Assembly: GCA_964444385.1 (NCBI GenBank)
Contig: CAYUHD010000031.1
Span: forward strand, 1 to 16,529
Direction: 5' to 3'
Source of the DNA: D2472 sp964444385
Lineage (GTDB): Bacteria; Pseudomonadota; Gammaproteobacteria; Magnimaribacterales; D2472
Length of the DNA stretch: 16,529 nt
Position numbers and translations under genes: made by a program. Positions 1 through 5,977 of the stretch are shown here, one piece after another (the stretch's first letter is position 1; every line of letters starts with the position of its first letter). The notes under the pieces are model-generated. The model searched no databases. It worked only from the letters and a program-made list of their open reading frames with translations, and was not told the DNA's origin.

Positions 1-278
1 TAATAATGGCCTTAAAAGATATAGCTGTCTCTTCAGGGTCAGCTTGTACATCCGCTAGTTTAGAACCATCATATGTATTAAGAGCCCTTGGAATAAAAGA
101 TGAGTTAGCATCTAGCTCCATTAGATTCTCATTTGGAAGATTTACAACTGATGAGGAAGTCGATTATACACTGGTCCTTATTAACCACGCAGTTGAAAGA
201 CTCAGAGAGCTATCACCTCTTTGGGAAATGTATCTTGATGGCGTTGATCTTGATTCAGTAGAATGGCAAACGCATTAA
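1..278 (+). CDS. iscS: Cysteine desulfurase IscS, C-terminal fragment (5' end outside window)
   Basis: Cytosolic PLP-dependent cysteine desulfurase. It converts cysteine to alanine and passes the persulfide sulfur to IscU and other acceptors. Only about the last 92 codons are present; the reading frame enters at base 3 and the stop is TAA at 276-278. The fragment holds the mobile-loop segment SSGSACTSASLEPS, in which the Cys codon at 45-47 is the persulfide-forming catalytic residue (C328 in E. coli). The C-terminal LSPLWEMY segment is close to the E. coli ending. The ATG at 6-8 is an internal methionine, because the preceding residue and the sequence after it match the middle of the family. 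It is followed after 16 bases by iscU, the scaffold it feeds. Identification is secure; nothing can be said about its N-terminal half. Confidence 0.97.
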   Translation, partial: IMALKDIAVSSGSACTSASLEPSYVLRALGIKDELASSSIRFSFGRFTTDEEVDYTLVLINHAVERLRELSPLWEMYLDGVDLDSVEWQTH

Positions 279-294
279 ATATTGGGAGGTATTT

Positions 295-699
295 ATGGCA
301 TATAGTAAAAAAGTAATTGATAAGTTTGAAAATACTCTTAATGAGCCTGAAAAATTTAATGTTGGAAGGTTCGATCCTAAAGAAGCAAATATCGGCACTG
401 GAATGGTGGGTGCACCTGCGTGTGGAGATGTTATGAAATTACAGATTAAATGTGAATCAAAGGGAGATACTCACATTATTAAAGACGTAAAATTTAAAAC
501 CTATGGATGCGGCTCAGCAATTGCATCTTCTAGTGAACTAGTAGATATGCTTGTTGGTAAGACATTAGAGGAAGCCAGACAAATAAAAAATGTTGAAATT
601 GCAGAAGCGCTAGAGTTACCTCCTATAAAAATCCATTGTTCTGTTTTGGCAGAAGATTCTATTCAACAAGCAATAGATGATTTTGAGAAGAAACAGTAA
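295..699 (+). CDS. iscU: Iron-sulfur cluster assembly scaffold IscU
   Basis: Scaffold on which [2Fe-2S] clusters are built from IscS-derived sulfur before transfer to target proteins. The 134-residue protein has the three cluster cysteines C43 (in PACGD), C72 (in GCGSA) and C115 (in IHCSV), plus the conserved D45. The HscA-recognition motif appears as LPPIK (residues 108-112) instead of the usual LPPVK. Compared with the 128-residue E. coli protein, as I recall it, there are about six extra residues near positions 14-20 and about three near 54-60. The ATG is preceded by a strong ribosome binding site, GGGAGGT at 284-290. It sits between iscS and iscA as in other isc operons. Retention of an HscA-binding motif matters because hscA is absent from this operon. 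Confidence 0.98.
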   Translation: MAYSKKVIDKFENTLNEPEKFNVGRFDPKEANIGTGMVGAPACGDVMKLQIKCESKGDTHIIKDVKFKTYGCGSAIASSSELVDMLVGKTLEEARQIKNVEIAEALELPPIKIHCSVLAEDSIQQAIDDFEKKQ

Positions 700-705
700 T
701 TTAAT

Positions 706-1098
706 ATGGAAAAATTTAAGCCTGAACAACTTCAATTTTCTGATATGGCAATATCTCATTTTTCTAAGATGCTTGAAAAAGAACTTGGAAAAAAATTAAT
801 AAGAATTGGTGTTAGAAAAGCGGGTTGCTCGGGATATGAGTATTTTTTTGAGTATGAAGAACGTTATCATGATGATGACACGATCATTAAATACGATGAC
901 TGTACTTTCTTAATAGACTCTAAAAGTTTTAATTTTTTAAAAGGAAGTAAAGTCGACTATTCAGAAGATGGGTTTAATAAAGGTATTCAATTTTATAATC
1001 CAAATGCAAGTGCAGTTTGCGGCTGTGGTGAGAGTTTTAATATAGATTTAAAAGAAAGCTCTGATTCTAAAAACACATCTCAAATAAAAAAAAAATAA
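706..1098 (+). CDS. iscA: A-type iron-sulfur carrier protein IscA, with a C-terminal extension
   Basis: A-type carrier that binds iron or a cluster and helps deliver it to apoproteins. The protein has 130 residues. The three ligand cysteines are present: C41 (AGCSGYEY) and C105/C107 (CGCGESF). Family members normally end almost immediately after GESF (E. coli IscA is about 107 residues). Here about 18 further residues rich in Ser, Lys and Asn follow (codons 1042-1095), ending in three AAA codons within a ten-base A run, then TAA. It begins six bases after iscU with no strong ribosome binding site, so translational coupling is likely. The stop codon overlaps the first possible codon of ferredoxin, and the two may be read as one protein (see the junction feature). 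Function as an IscA-type carrier is secure; the tail is unexplained. Confidence 0.95.
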   Translation: MEKFKPEQLQFSDMAISHFSKMLEKELGKKLIRIGVRKAGCSGYEYFFEYEERYHDDDTIIKYDDCTFLIDSKSFNFLKGSKVDYSEDGFNKGIQFYNPNASAVCGCGESFNIDLKESSDSKNTSQIKKK

Positions 1099-1101
1099 AA
1101 A
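1086..1101 (+). other. iscA/fdx junction: A10 run with overlapping ATAA, possible recoding site or non-canonical start
   Basis: Bases 1086-1095 are ten consecutive A residues. The iscA frame reads AAA AAA AAA TAA (stop 1096-1098). The ferredoxin frame, displaced by -1, reads ATA at 1095-1097 and continues AAA ATT TTA CCT CAT, the conserved N-terminus of Isc ferredoxin. The fdx frame is closed by TAA at 1068-1070, and no ATG, GTG or TTG lies between that stop and the conserved sequence. A heptamer A AAA AAA directly before the stop fits a -1 ribosomal slip, and transcript slippage adding one A would give the same product: an IscA-ferredoxin fusion of about 239 residues. Alternatively ATA (1095) or ATT (1101) initiates. 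The structure is seen directly; which mechanism operates is not known. Confidence 0.5.
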
Positions 1102-1424
1102 TTTTACCTCATGAAGAATTTTGCCCTGAAGGCATTACAATTGAAGCTTACGAAGGCGAGAGTATCTTGGAGGCATGTTTAAGAAATAAGATTCGTATAG
1201 AACATGCATGTGAAATGTCATGTGCTTGTACGACCTGCCACATTATAGTTGAAGAAGGGTTTAACAATCTTGAAGAAGCTTCAGATGATGAAGAGGATCT
1301 TCTTGATAAGGCCTGGGGGCTTGAAGCAGAATCAAGGTTAGGTTGTCAGGTATATCCAAAAGATGAGTTAACAGTTATAAAGATCCCTAAATATACTATC
1401 AATCAAGTTTCTGAGGATCATTGA
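1095..1424 (+). CDS. fdx: ISC-type [2Fe-2S] ferredoxin (start codon unresolved)
   Basis: Adrenodoxin-like [2Fe-2S] ferredoxin that supplies electrons for cluster assembly on IscU. Counting from the ATA at 1095, it has about 109 residues (E. coli Fdx, 111). The cluster ligands C39, C45, C48 and C84 follow the Cys-x5-Cys-x2-Cys ... Cys pattern within HACEMSCACTTCH and SRLGCQ. The ending KYTINQ also matches the family. A TTG at 1167 is the first conventional start codon in frame, but it would remove conserved residues such as ILPHEEFCPEG and is almost certainly an internal leucine. The true start is therefore either ATA at 1095, which overlaps the iscA stop as ATAA, or ATT at 1101, or the protein is made as a fusion with IscA. 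hscB and hscA, normally just upstream, are absent. The stop overlaps the iscX start (TGATG). Confidence 0.88.
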   Translation: MKILPHEEFCPEGITIEAYEGESILEACLRNKIRIEHACEMSCACTTCHIIVEEGFNNLEEASDDEEDLLDKAWGLEAESRLGCQVYPKDELTVIKIPKYTINQVSEDH

Positions 1425-1624
1425 TGGAAATTGATTGGTTAGATATACAAGAAATAGCCATAGAATTATATGAGAATTTCCCTGAAATTGATCCTCAATG
1501 GATAAGTTTTCCTGATTTGCATAAAAAAATATGTAATTTAGAGAGTTTTGTCGGTAATCCAAAAAATTCAAATGAAAAAATTCTTGAAGCAATCCAGATG
1601 GCTTGGATGGATGAATTAGATTAA
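1424..1624 (+). CDS. iscX: IscX (YfhJ), small acidic iron-sulfur assembly regulator
   Basis: Small acidic protein of 66 residues, the same length as E. coli IscX. In that organism it binds IscS and iron and modulates cluster assembly. The sequence carries the family signature NSNEKILEAI followed by an acidic MAWMDELD ending, and the N-terminal ELYENFPEIDP segment. I chose the ATG at 1424 over the TTG one codon earlier, because ATG gives the canonical length and forms a TGATG overlap with the fdx stop. That overlap implies translational coupling. It is the last gene of the isc cluster, and a likely new promoter follows immediately. Identification is secure. Confidence 0.96.
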   Translation: MEIDWLDIQEIAIELYENFPEIDPQWISFPDLHKKICNLESFVGNPKNSNEKILEAIQMAWMDELD

Positions 1625-1630
1625 CTCACC

Positions 1631-1636
1631 TATAAT
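1631..1636 (+). promoter_or_regulatory. Probable -10 box (TATAAT) of an ndk promoter
   Basis: A perfect TATAAT lies in the 35-base gap between iscX and ndk, 23 bases before the ndk ATG, which would give a short leader. No good -35 hexamer is visible at 16-18 base spacing; TTGGAT at 1603-1608 is 22 bases away. The genome is AT-rich, so chance is possible, but this gap is long for this region and also holds an AGGAG at 1648-1652. It suggests ndk and downstream genes can be transcribed separately from isc. Confidence 0.5.
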
Positions 1637-1647
1637 GTCGCAAATTT

Positions 1648-1652
1648 AGGAG
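1648..1652 (+). promoter_or_regulatory. Strong ribosome binding site of ndk (AGGAG)
   Basis: AGGAG is seven bases upstream of the ATG at 1660. It is one of the few strong Shine-Dalgarno sequences in this window and fixes the ndk start. Confidence 0.8.
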
Positions 1653-1659
1653 TAACCTT

Positions 1660-2079
1660 ATGTCAATACAAAGAACACTTTCAATTATTAAACCTGATGC
1701 AACTTCAAAAAACATTATTGGAAAAATAATAGATCGTTTTGAAGAAAATGGCTTAAAAGTGGTTGCTGGTAAATTAATACATATGGACGAAGCAAAAGCT
1801 GCTGGATTTTATGCAGAACATGAGGGAAGATCTTTTTTTCTAAATCTTGTTGAATACATGACTTCTGCACCAGTGTTTGTTCAAGTTCTTGAGGGAGAAA
1901 ATGCTGTCATAAAAAATAGAGAGTTAATGGGCGATACTAATCCAAGTGAGGCAGATCTGGGAACCATTAGAGCTGATTTTGCTGAAACAATTGATGCGAA
2001 TGCTGTACATGGATCAGATTCTACAGAAAGTGCAGCTAGAGAAATATCTTATTTTTTTGATGAGAGTGAAATCTTTTAA
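1660..2079 (+). CDS. ndk: Nucleoside diphosphate kinase
   Basis: Cytosolic enzyme that transfers the gamma phosphate of ATP to other nucleoside diphosphates through a phosphohistidine intermediate, balancing NTP and dNTP pools. The 139-residue protein (E. coli, 143) shows the catalytic histidine H117 in the signature NAVHGSDSTESA. It also has the N-terminal TLSIIKPDA with the phosphate-binding K11, and the FYAEHEGRSFF and GDTNPSEADLGTIRADF segments. It follows iscX as in E. coli, but with a perfect TATAAT and an AGGAG in between, so it probably starts its own transcription unit. No oddities. Identification is secure. Confidence 0.98.
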   Translation: MSIQRTLSIIKPDATSKNIIGKIIDRFEENGLKVVAGKLIHMDEAKAAGFYAEHEGRSFFLNLVEYMTSAPVFVQVLEGENAVIKNRELMGDTNPSEADLGTIRADFAETIDANAVHGSDSTESAAREISYFFDESEIF

Positions 2080-2083
2080 TTGA

Positions 2084-3178
2084 GTGCCTAAAGAAAAAAT
2101 AAATTTACTAGGGTTCTGTCATGAGTCATTGGCAGAATTTTTTCATTCTATAGACCAACCAAGTTTTAGAGCACTTCAACTGATGAAGTGGATTCATCAG
2201 AGAGGGGTTCTTGATTTTATGTTAATGACTGATTTCAGTCTAGATTTAAGAAATCAGCTTTCTAATATTGCTGAAGTTAAACCTCCAGTTGTAGAGGAGT
2301 GTTTGATATCTCCTGAGGGTACAAAGAAGTACTTAATTAAACTAGACTCAGGCTCAATGATTGAGATGGTAAAGATTCCAGAAAAAAAAAGGTTGACTCT
2401 ATGTATTTCTTCCCAAGCTGGTTGTGCTCTGCAGTGTACTTTTTGTGCTACAGGAGCCCATGGTTTTGAAAGGAATTTATCTGATGCAGAAATTATAGGG
2501 CAATTATGGTTAGCTAATTTTTATGATAAGTCTAGCTCTCCAATTTCTAATGTTGTATTTATGGGGATGGGAGAACCTCTTCTAAATATTGAGCCAGTAC
2601 TTACATCAATCAGTCTTATGAAACATCAAAATGCGTATGGTTTATCTAAAAGAAGAATTACTTTAAGTACTTCAGGAATCGTTCCGGAAATTAAGAAACT
2701 TGTTAATAGAACTGATGTTTCTCTTGCAATATCTTTGCATGCTGCAAATAATGTTTTAAGAGACGAAATAGTCCCAATTAATAAAAAATATCCTTTAAAT
2801 GAGCTGATAGATGCTTGTAAGAATTATTTAGAGACTCAGAGTAAACGTAAAACAATAACTATTGAATATATTTTAATAGATGGAGTGAATGATTCATTGG
2901 ACCATGCAAAAGATTTGTTTAAAATTTTAAATGGATTATCTTGCAAAATTAATCTAATACCATTTAATGCTTTTGAAGGTTGCAACTATTCGCGATCTCA
3001 AGATAATGCCATTAAAAAATTTAAAAATTTTCTTATTAAAAAAGGGTTAGTTACAACTCTTAGAATCACTAGAGGGGATGCTATTGACGGTGCATGCGGT
3101 CAACTTGTTGGTAAACTTACCAAAAGCGTGAAAGGGAAAAATAAAGAAAGCTTAATTAATTTAATTAATACTTCATGA
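2084..3178 (+). CDS. rlmN: Dual-specificity 23S rRNA (A2503)/tRNA (A37) C2-methyltransferase RlmN
   Basis: Radical SAM enzyme that methylates C2 of A2503 in 23S rRNA and of A37 in some tRNAs. The 364-residue protein carries the radical SAM cluster motif Cys-x3-Cys-x2-Cys at C114, C118 and C121 (CALQCTFC). It also has the SAM-binding GMGEPLLN segment (161-168) and the catalytic methyl-carrying C338 in DGACGQL near the C-terminus. C118 is conventionally a cluster ligand. The start is GTG at 2084: an in-frame TGA at 2081-2083 blocks extension, and the sequence from KINLL matches the family N-terminus. It is somewhat shorter than E. coli RlmN (384) at the termini. It begins four bases after the ndk stop and overlaps the next gene by ATGA, so the three genes are probably co-translated. 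Confidence 0.97.
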   Translation: MPKEKINLLGFCHESLAEFFHSIDQPSFRALQLMKWIHQRGVLDFMLMTDFSLDLRNQLSNIAEVKPPVVEECLISPEGTKKYLIKLDSGSMIEMVKIPEKKRLTLCISSQAGCALQCTFCATGAHGFERNLSDAEIIGQLWLANFYDKSSSPISNVVFMGMGEPLLNIEPVLTSISLMKHQNAYGLSKRRITLSTSGIVPEIKKLVNRTDVSLAISLHAANNVLRDEIVPINKKYPLNELIDACKNYLETQSKRKTITIEYILIDGVNDSLDHAKDLFKILNGLSCKINLIPFNAFEGCNYSRSQDNAIKKFKNFLIKKGLVTTLRITRGDAIDGACGQLVGKLTKSVKGKNKESLINLINTS

Positions 3179-3531
3179 ATCTTAAATCTGCACATACAGG
3201 AAAGATAGGAAAAATGTTTAAGAAAGCGCGTATTCTTCGCTCTATGAATGAAAATGAGGTTGCAGCAGAAACTCTAATTAACATTGAATATATTAAAGCT
3301 ATTGAATCAGGTGATTACTCAGTTTTTCCTGCAAGAATGTTTGCTCTTCAATATTTTAAGAAATATTCAAAATTCCTTAATTTGGAGATCGATTTTTTTG
3401 ATATTTATAATGCTGAAGTTGTGGCAGCTGCTGATGCTACTGCTGAGAAAAAGGCTCTAACTAATTCATGTAAAATATCATTTTTTACAAAACTTAGGTT
3501 GAAATTGAAAAAGCTTATGATGCAGAGATAA
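3175..3531 (+). CDS. RodZ-like helix-turn-helix protein lacking the membrane and periplasmic parts
   Basis: The 118-residue protein resembles the cytoplasmic N-terminal domain of RodZ, the cell-shape protein that links MreB filaments to the envelope. Residues about 11-70 fit the RodZ-type helix-turn-helix, with an AIESGDY segment and a Phe/Tyr-rich FALQYFKKYSKFLNL region. An Ala-rich linker (80-94) and a basic, amphipathic tail (about 100-118, KLRLKLKKL) follow. The protein stops where RodZ normally has its basic juxtamembrane stretch and transmembrane helix. No downstream frame supplies a membrane helix before ispG: one frame gives 18 codons and the other two stop at once. Its place between rlmN and ispG is the rodZ position, and ATGA overlap couples it to rlmN. 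It may be a minimal soluble RodZ or a decaying gene; a DNA-binding regulator is less likely. Confidence 0.82.
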   Translation: MNLKSAHTGKIGKMFKKARILRSMNENEVAAETLINIEYIKAIESGDYSVFPARMFALQYFKKYSKFLNLEIDFFDIYNAEVVAAADATAEKKALTNSCKISFFTKLRLKLKKLMMQR

Positions 3532-3623
3532 ATGAATCATGATGAGATCAATAATTTTTTTAAACAAGATAAACTTGATTCAATATAGCTTAGTGTTAAT
3601 GTTGATTTGGTGAAATCAGAATC
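3532..3623 (+). other. Longest intergenic gap of the window (92 bases), no clear feature
   Basis: It contains an 18-codon open frame (3532-3588) beginning directly at the end of the RodZ-like gene. That frame lacks any ribosome binding site and shows no hydrophobic stretch, so I do not call it a gene. A T7 run follows GATCAATAA near 3550, but I find no GC-rich stem before it, so it is not a convincing terminator. TTGATT (3575-3580) and TTAATG (3597-3602) are 16 bases apart and would be only a weak promoter for ispG. Confidence 0.4.
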
Positions 3624-4721
3624 ATGAATAATTCTTGGATAAAAAGAAAAAAAACAAAACCTATATTTGTTGGAAATATCGGTGTGGGTGGCGATCATCC
3701 AATTTCAATTCAATCTATGACTAATACTAATACTGCTGATATTCAAGCTACTATTAATCAGATTAAAGACTTAATGTTAGCTGGTGTAGATATTGTAAGA
3801 GTTTCTGTTCCAGATAAGGATTGCGCTAAGGCATTTAAAGAAATAAAAGATTCAGTTTCAGTCCCTCTTGTTGCAGATATTCATTTTGACTATAAGATTG
3901 CTTTACTTGTATCTGATACTGCCGATTGCCTTAGGATTAATCCTGGCAATATTGGTAAGGAAAATAAAGTTCAAGAAATTATTCAGGCTGCAAAAGATAA
4001 CAATATTCCTATAAGGATTGGTGTTAATGCTGGATCTTTAGAGAAAGATTTACAAAAAAAGTATGGAGAACCTAATTCTGATGCCTTGGTTGAGTCTGCA
4101 TTGCGACATGTAGATATTTTGGATAGATATAATTTTTCTAATTTTAAATTAAGTCTTAAAGCCTCAAACATTCAGATGACTGTGGATAGTTATAGAAAGT
4201 TTTCTAAATTATTGGATCAACCACTGCATTTAGGAATTACTGAATCAGGCAGCTATAGAGCTGGGTCTGTAAAATCATCAATTGGTTTGGGTATGCTTTT
4301 ATCAGAAGGTATAGGAGATACAATAAGGGTTTCGCTTGCTTCAGATCCAGTAGATGAAGTAAAAATTGGTTGGGACATCTTAAAAAGTCTTAATTTGAGA
4401 ACCCGTGGTATAAGAATAGTCGCGTGTCCAAGTTGCTCCAGGCAAAATTTTAATGTTATTGAAGTTGTTAATGAGCTTGAAACAAGATTTGAAGGAATTG
4501 TAGAGGATTTAGAGGTTGCAATAATCGGTTGTTATGTTAACGGTCCAGGTGAGTCAAAGGCAGCTGATGTTGGTTTGACTGGAGGCCCAAGTAATTTGCT
4601 TTATGTTGATGGAGCTCCTTCTAAAAAAGTCTCTACTGAGAAACTTGTTGATACAATAGAAGAACAAGTAAAAGAGCAACTTGAAAAGAAAAGCTCTTCA
4701 AATATTATTGCAAAAAGTTAA
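3624..4721 (+). CDS. ispG: 4-hydroxy-3-methylbut-2-en-1-yl diphosphate synthase IspG (GcpE)
   Basis: Penultimate enzyme of the MEP isoprenoid pathway, reductively converting MEcPP to HMBPP in the cytosol with a [4Fe-4S] cluster. The 365-residue protein (E. coli, 372) has the cluster ligands C268 and C271 (ACPSCSRQ), C303 (IIGCYVNGPGE) and the fourth ligand E310. The TIM-barrel part contains PLVADIHFDY, LRINPGNIG and RIGVNAGSLEKD. The two-domain length matches the bacterial type without the extra central domain of plant and chlamydial enzymes. The ATG at 3624 has no strong ribosome binding site, and the frame is closed at 3603-3605 without another start. Its neighbours hisS and the RodZ-like gene match the E. 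coli order. It is one of the proteins that depend on the isc genes upstream. Confidence 0.98.
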   Translation: MNNSWIKRKKTKPIFVGNIGVGGDHPISIQSMTNTNTADIQATINQIKDLMLAGVDIVRVSVPDKDCAKAFKEIKDSVSVPLVADIHFDYKIALLVSDTADCLRINPGNIGKENKVQEIIQAAKDNNIPIRIGVNAGSLEKDLQKKYGEPNSDALVESALRHVDILDRYNFSNFKLSLKASNIQMTVDSYRKFSKLLDQPLHLGITESGSYRAGSVKSSIGLGMLLSEGIGDTIRVSLASDPVDEVKIGWDILKSLNLRTRGIRIVACPSCSRQNFNVIEVVNELETRFEGIVEDLEVAIIGCYVNGPGESKAADVGLTGGPSNLLYVDGAPSKKVSTEKLVDTIEEQVKEQLEKKSSSNIIAKS

Positions 4722-4724
4722 AAA

Positions 4725-5969
4725 GTGAAGATTCAATCATTAAGAGGTATGCCTGATCTATTTCCAGAAGATTTAGAGAAATGGCATATATTTGAATCAA
4801 AGCTTTTACAAATCTTTAACTCTTTCAATGCTAATGAGATTCGAACTCCACTTATAGAGTCCACAGAGCTTTTTGCAAGATCAGTGGGGAACTCATCTGA
4901 TATTGTTAACAAAGAGCTGTATTCATTGTTAGATCGGAATAAAGAAAGCATTAGCCTTAGACCAGAGGGTTCAGCTAGTGTAATCAGAGCAGTTATTCAA
5001 AAAAAGCAAGAACAGGATAAGCATAAATTGTGGTATCAAGGGCCAATGTTTCGATATGAAAGACCGCAAAAAGGAAGATATAGACAGTTTCATCAGATAG
5101 GCGTTGAGTACCTTGGATTTGAAGAAGGGGCGTCTGAGTATGAATTAATTGCTATGGTTTTACAGATTCATCAATCTTTAGGCATTCAAGACTATACAAT
5201 CAAAATCAACCATCTTGGAGATACCCAAGCAAAAGAAAAATTTTGCACATCACTCGTTTCATTTTTAGAGCCTCACTTAGAAGAGTTACATGGAAAAGAT
5301 CAGGTAAGATTAAAATCTAATCCTCTAAGGGTATTAGACTCAAAAGAAAAATCTACTCAAGAACTACTTAAAAATGCACCTAAATTTAATGACTTTATTT
5401 CAAAAAAATCAAAAAACTTTTTAAAAGATCTTGTTAATGCATTTAAAGATCAATGCCGCATTCAGATTGATCAATCCTTGGTCAGGGGCTTAGATTATTA
5501 CACGGGTGTTGTCTTTGAGAGTGTTTCAAAAGAGCTTGGAGCACAAGATGCCATTCTCGGAGGGGGCAGATACGACAATTTATCAAATCAACTTGGCGGT
5601 AAGGACATGCATGCCATTGGTTTTGCTATAGGAGTTGAAAGAATTATTGAACTTCTCAATATTAAAAAGACGAATCAACCATTAAAAGTTGGATTTATAA
5701 TTGCTGGAAAGCAGACTGATAAAAAAACATATAAAATAGCCAATGATTTAAGAAGTGCTAATAATAGTATTATTCTTGATACATTTTTAAGTGAGGGAAG
5801 TTTAAAATCTTACCTCAGAAGAGCCAATAAAAATAATTGTAATTTTGCGATCATTATTGGCGATGATGAATTAAAAAATAACCAAGTAATATGGAAAGAC
5901 CTTTCTGAAGATGGAGATCAGGAACTTCTTAGTCTCAAAGAACTTATAGATAAATACATAAATCTTTAG
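4725..5969 (+). CDS. hisS: Histidyl-tRNA synthetase
   Basis: Class II synthetase that charges tRNA-His. The 414-residue protein (E. coli, 424) shows motif 2 at about 102-131 (GPMFRYERPQKGRYRQFHQ), the histidine-specific LVRGLDYYTG at 252-261, and motif 3 at about 297-306 (AIGFAIGVER). The C-terminal anticodon-binding domain starts near residue 320 (LKVGFIIAG). The start is GTG at 4725: an in-frame TAA lies two codons upstream and the first ATG (4749) would cut into the conserved QSLRGMPD N-terminus. It begins three bases after the ispG stop, so the two are probably co-translated. Its stop overlaps the yfgM ribosome binding site. No missing motifs were seen. Confidence 0.98.
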   Translation: MKIQSLRGMPDLFPEDLEKWHIFESKLLQIFNSFNANEIRTPLIESTELFARSVGNSSDIVNKELYSLLDRNKESISLRPEGSASVIRAVIQKKQEQDKHKLWYQGPMFRYERPQKGRYRQFHQIGVEYLGFEEGASEYELIAMVLQIHQSLGIQDYTIKINHLGDTQAKEKFCTSLVSFLEPHLEELHGKDQVRLKSNPLRVLDSKEKSTQELLKNAPKFNDFISKKSKNFLKDLVNAFKDQCRIQIDQSLVRGLDYYTGVVFESVSKELGAQDAILGGGRYDNLSNQLGGKDMHAIGFAIGVERIIELLNIKKTNQPLKVGFIIAGKQTDKKTYKIANDLRSANNSIILDTFLSEGSLKSYLRRANKNNCNFAIIIGDDELKNNQVIWKDLSEDGDQELLSLKELIDKYINL

Positions 5970-5972
5970 GAG
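5968..5972 (+). promoter_or_regulatory. Ribosome binding site of yfgM overlapping the hisS stop
   Basis: AGGAG at 5968-5972 begins inside the hisS TAG stop (5967-5969) and lies five bases before the yfgM ATG. It fixes that start and suggests ribosomes finishing hisS load onto yfgM. Confidence 0.75.
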
Positions 5973-5977
5973 AGATC

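Noticed and set aside
1167..1424. TTG at 1167 as the ferredoxin start
   Set aside because: It would remove about 24 residues that match the conserved Isc ferredoxin N-terminus in frame; the TTG is an internal leucine.
1368..1592. 74-codon minus-strand open frame across fdx and iscX
   Set aside because: It overlaps two recognised plus-strand genes and has no family-like sequence; a shadow.
3146..3172. AT-rich repeated TTAATTAA-like sequence
   Set aside because: It encodes the end of RlmN (Leu, Ile, Asn codons) and looks like base composition, not a regulatory repeat.
3545..3565. T-run after the RodZ-like gene as an intrinsic terminator
   Set aside because: No GC-rich inverted repeat precedes the T tract; ATCATGAT at 3537-3544 is a short AT-rich palindrome only.
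3532..3588. 18-codon open frame starting directly after the RodZ-like gene
   Set aside because: No ribosome binding site, no hydrophobic or recognisable sequence, and far too short for a missing RodZ membrane helix; chance in AT-rich DNA.
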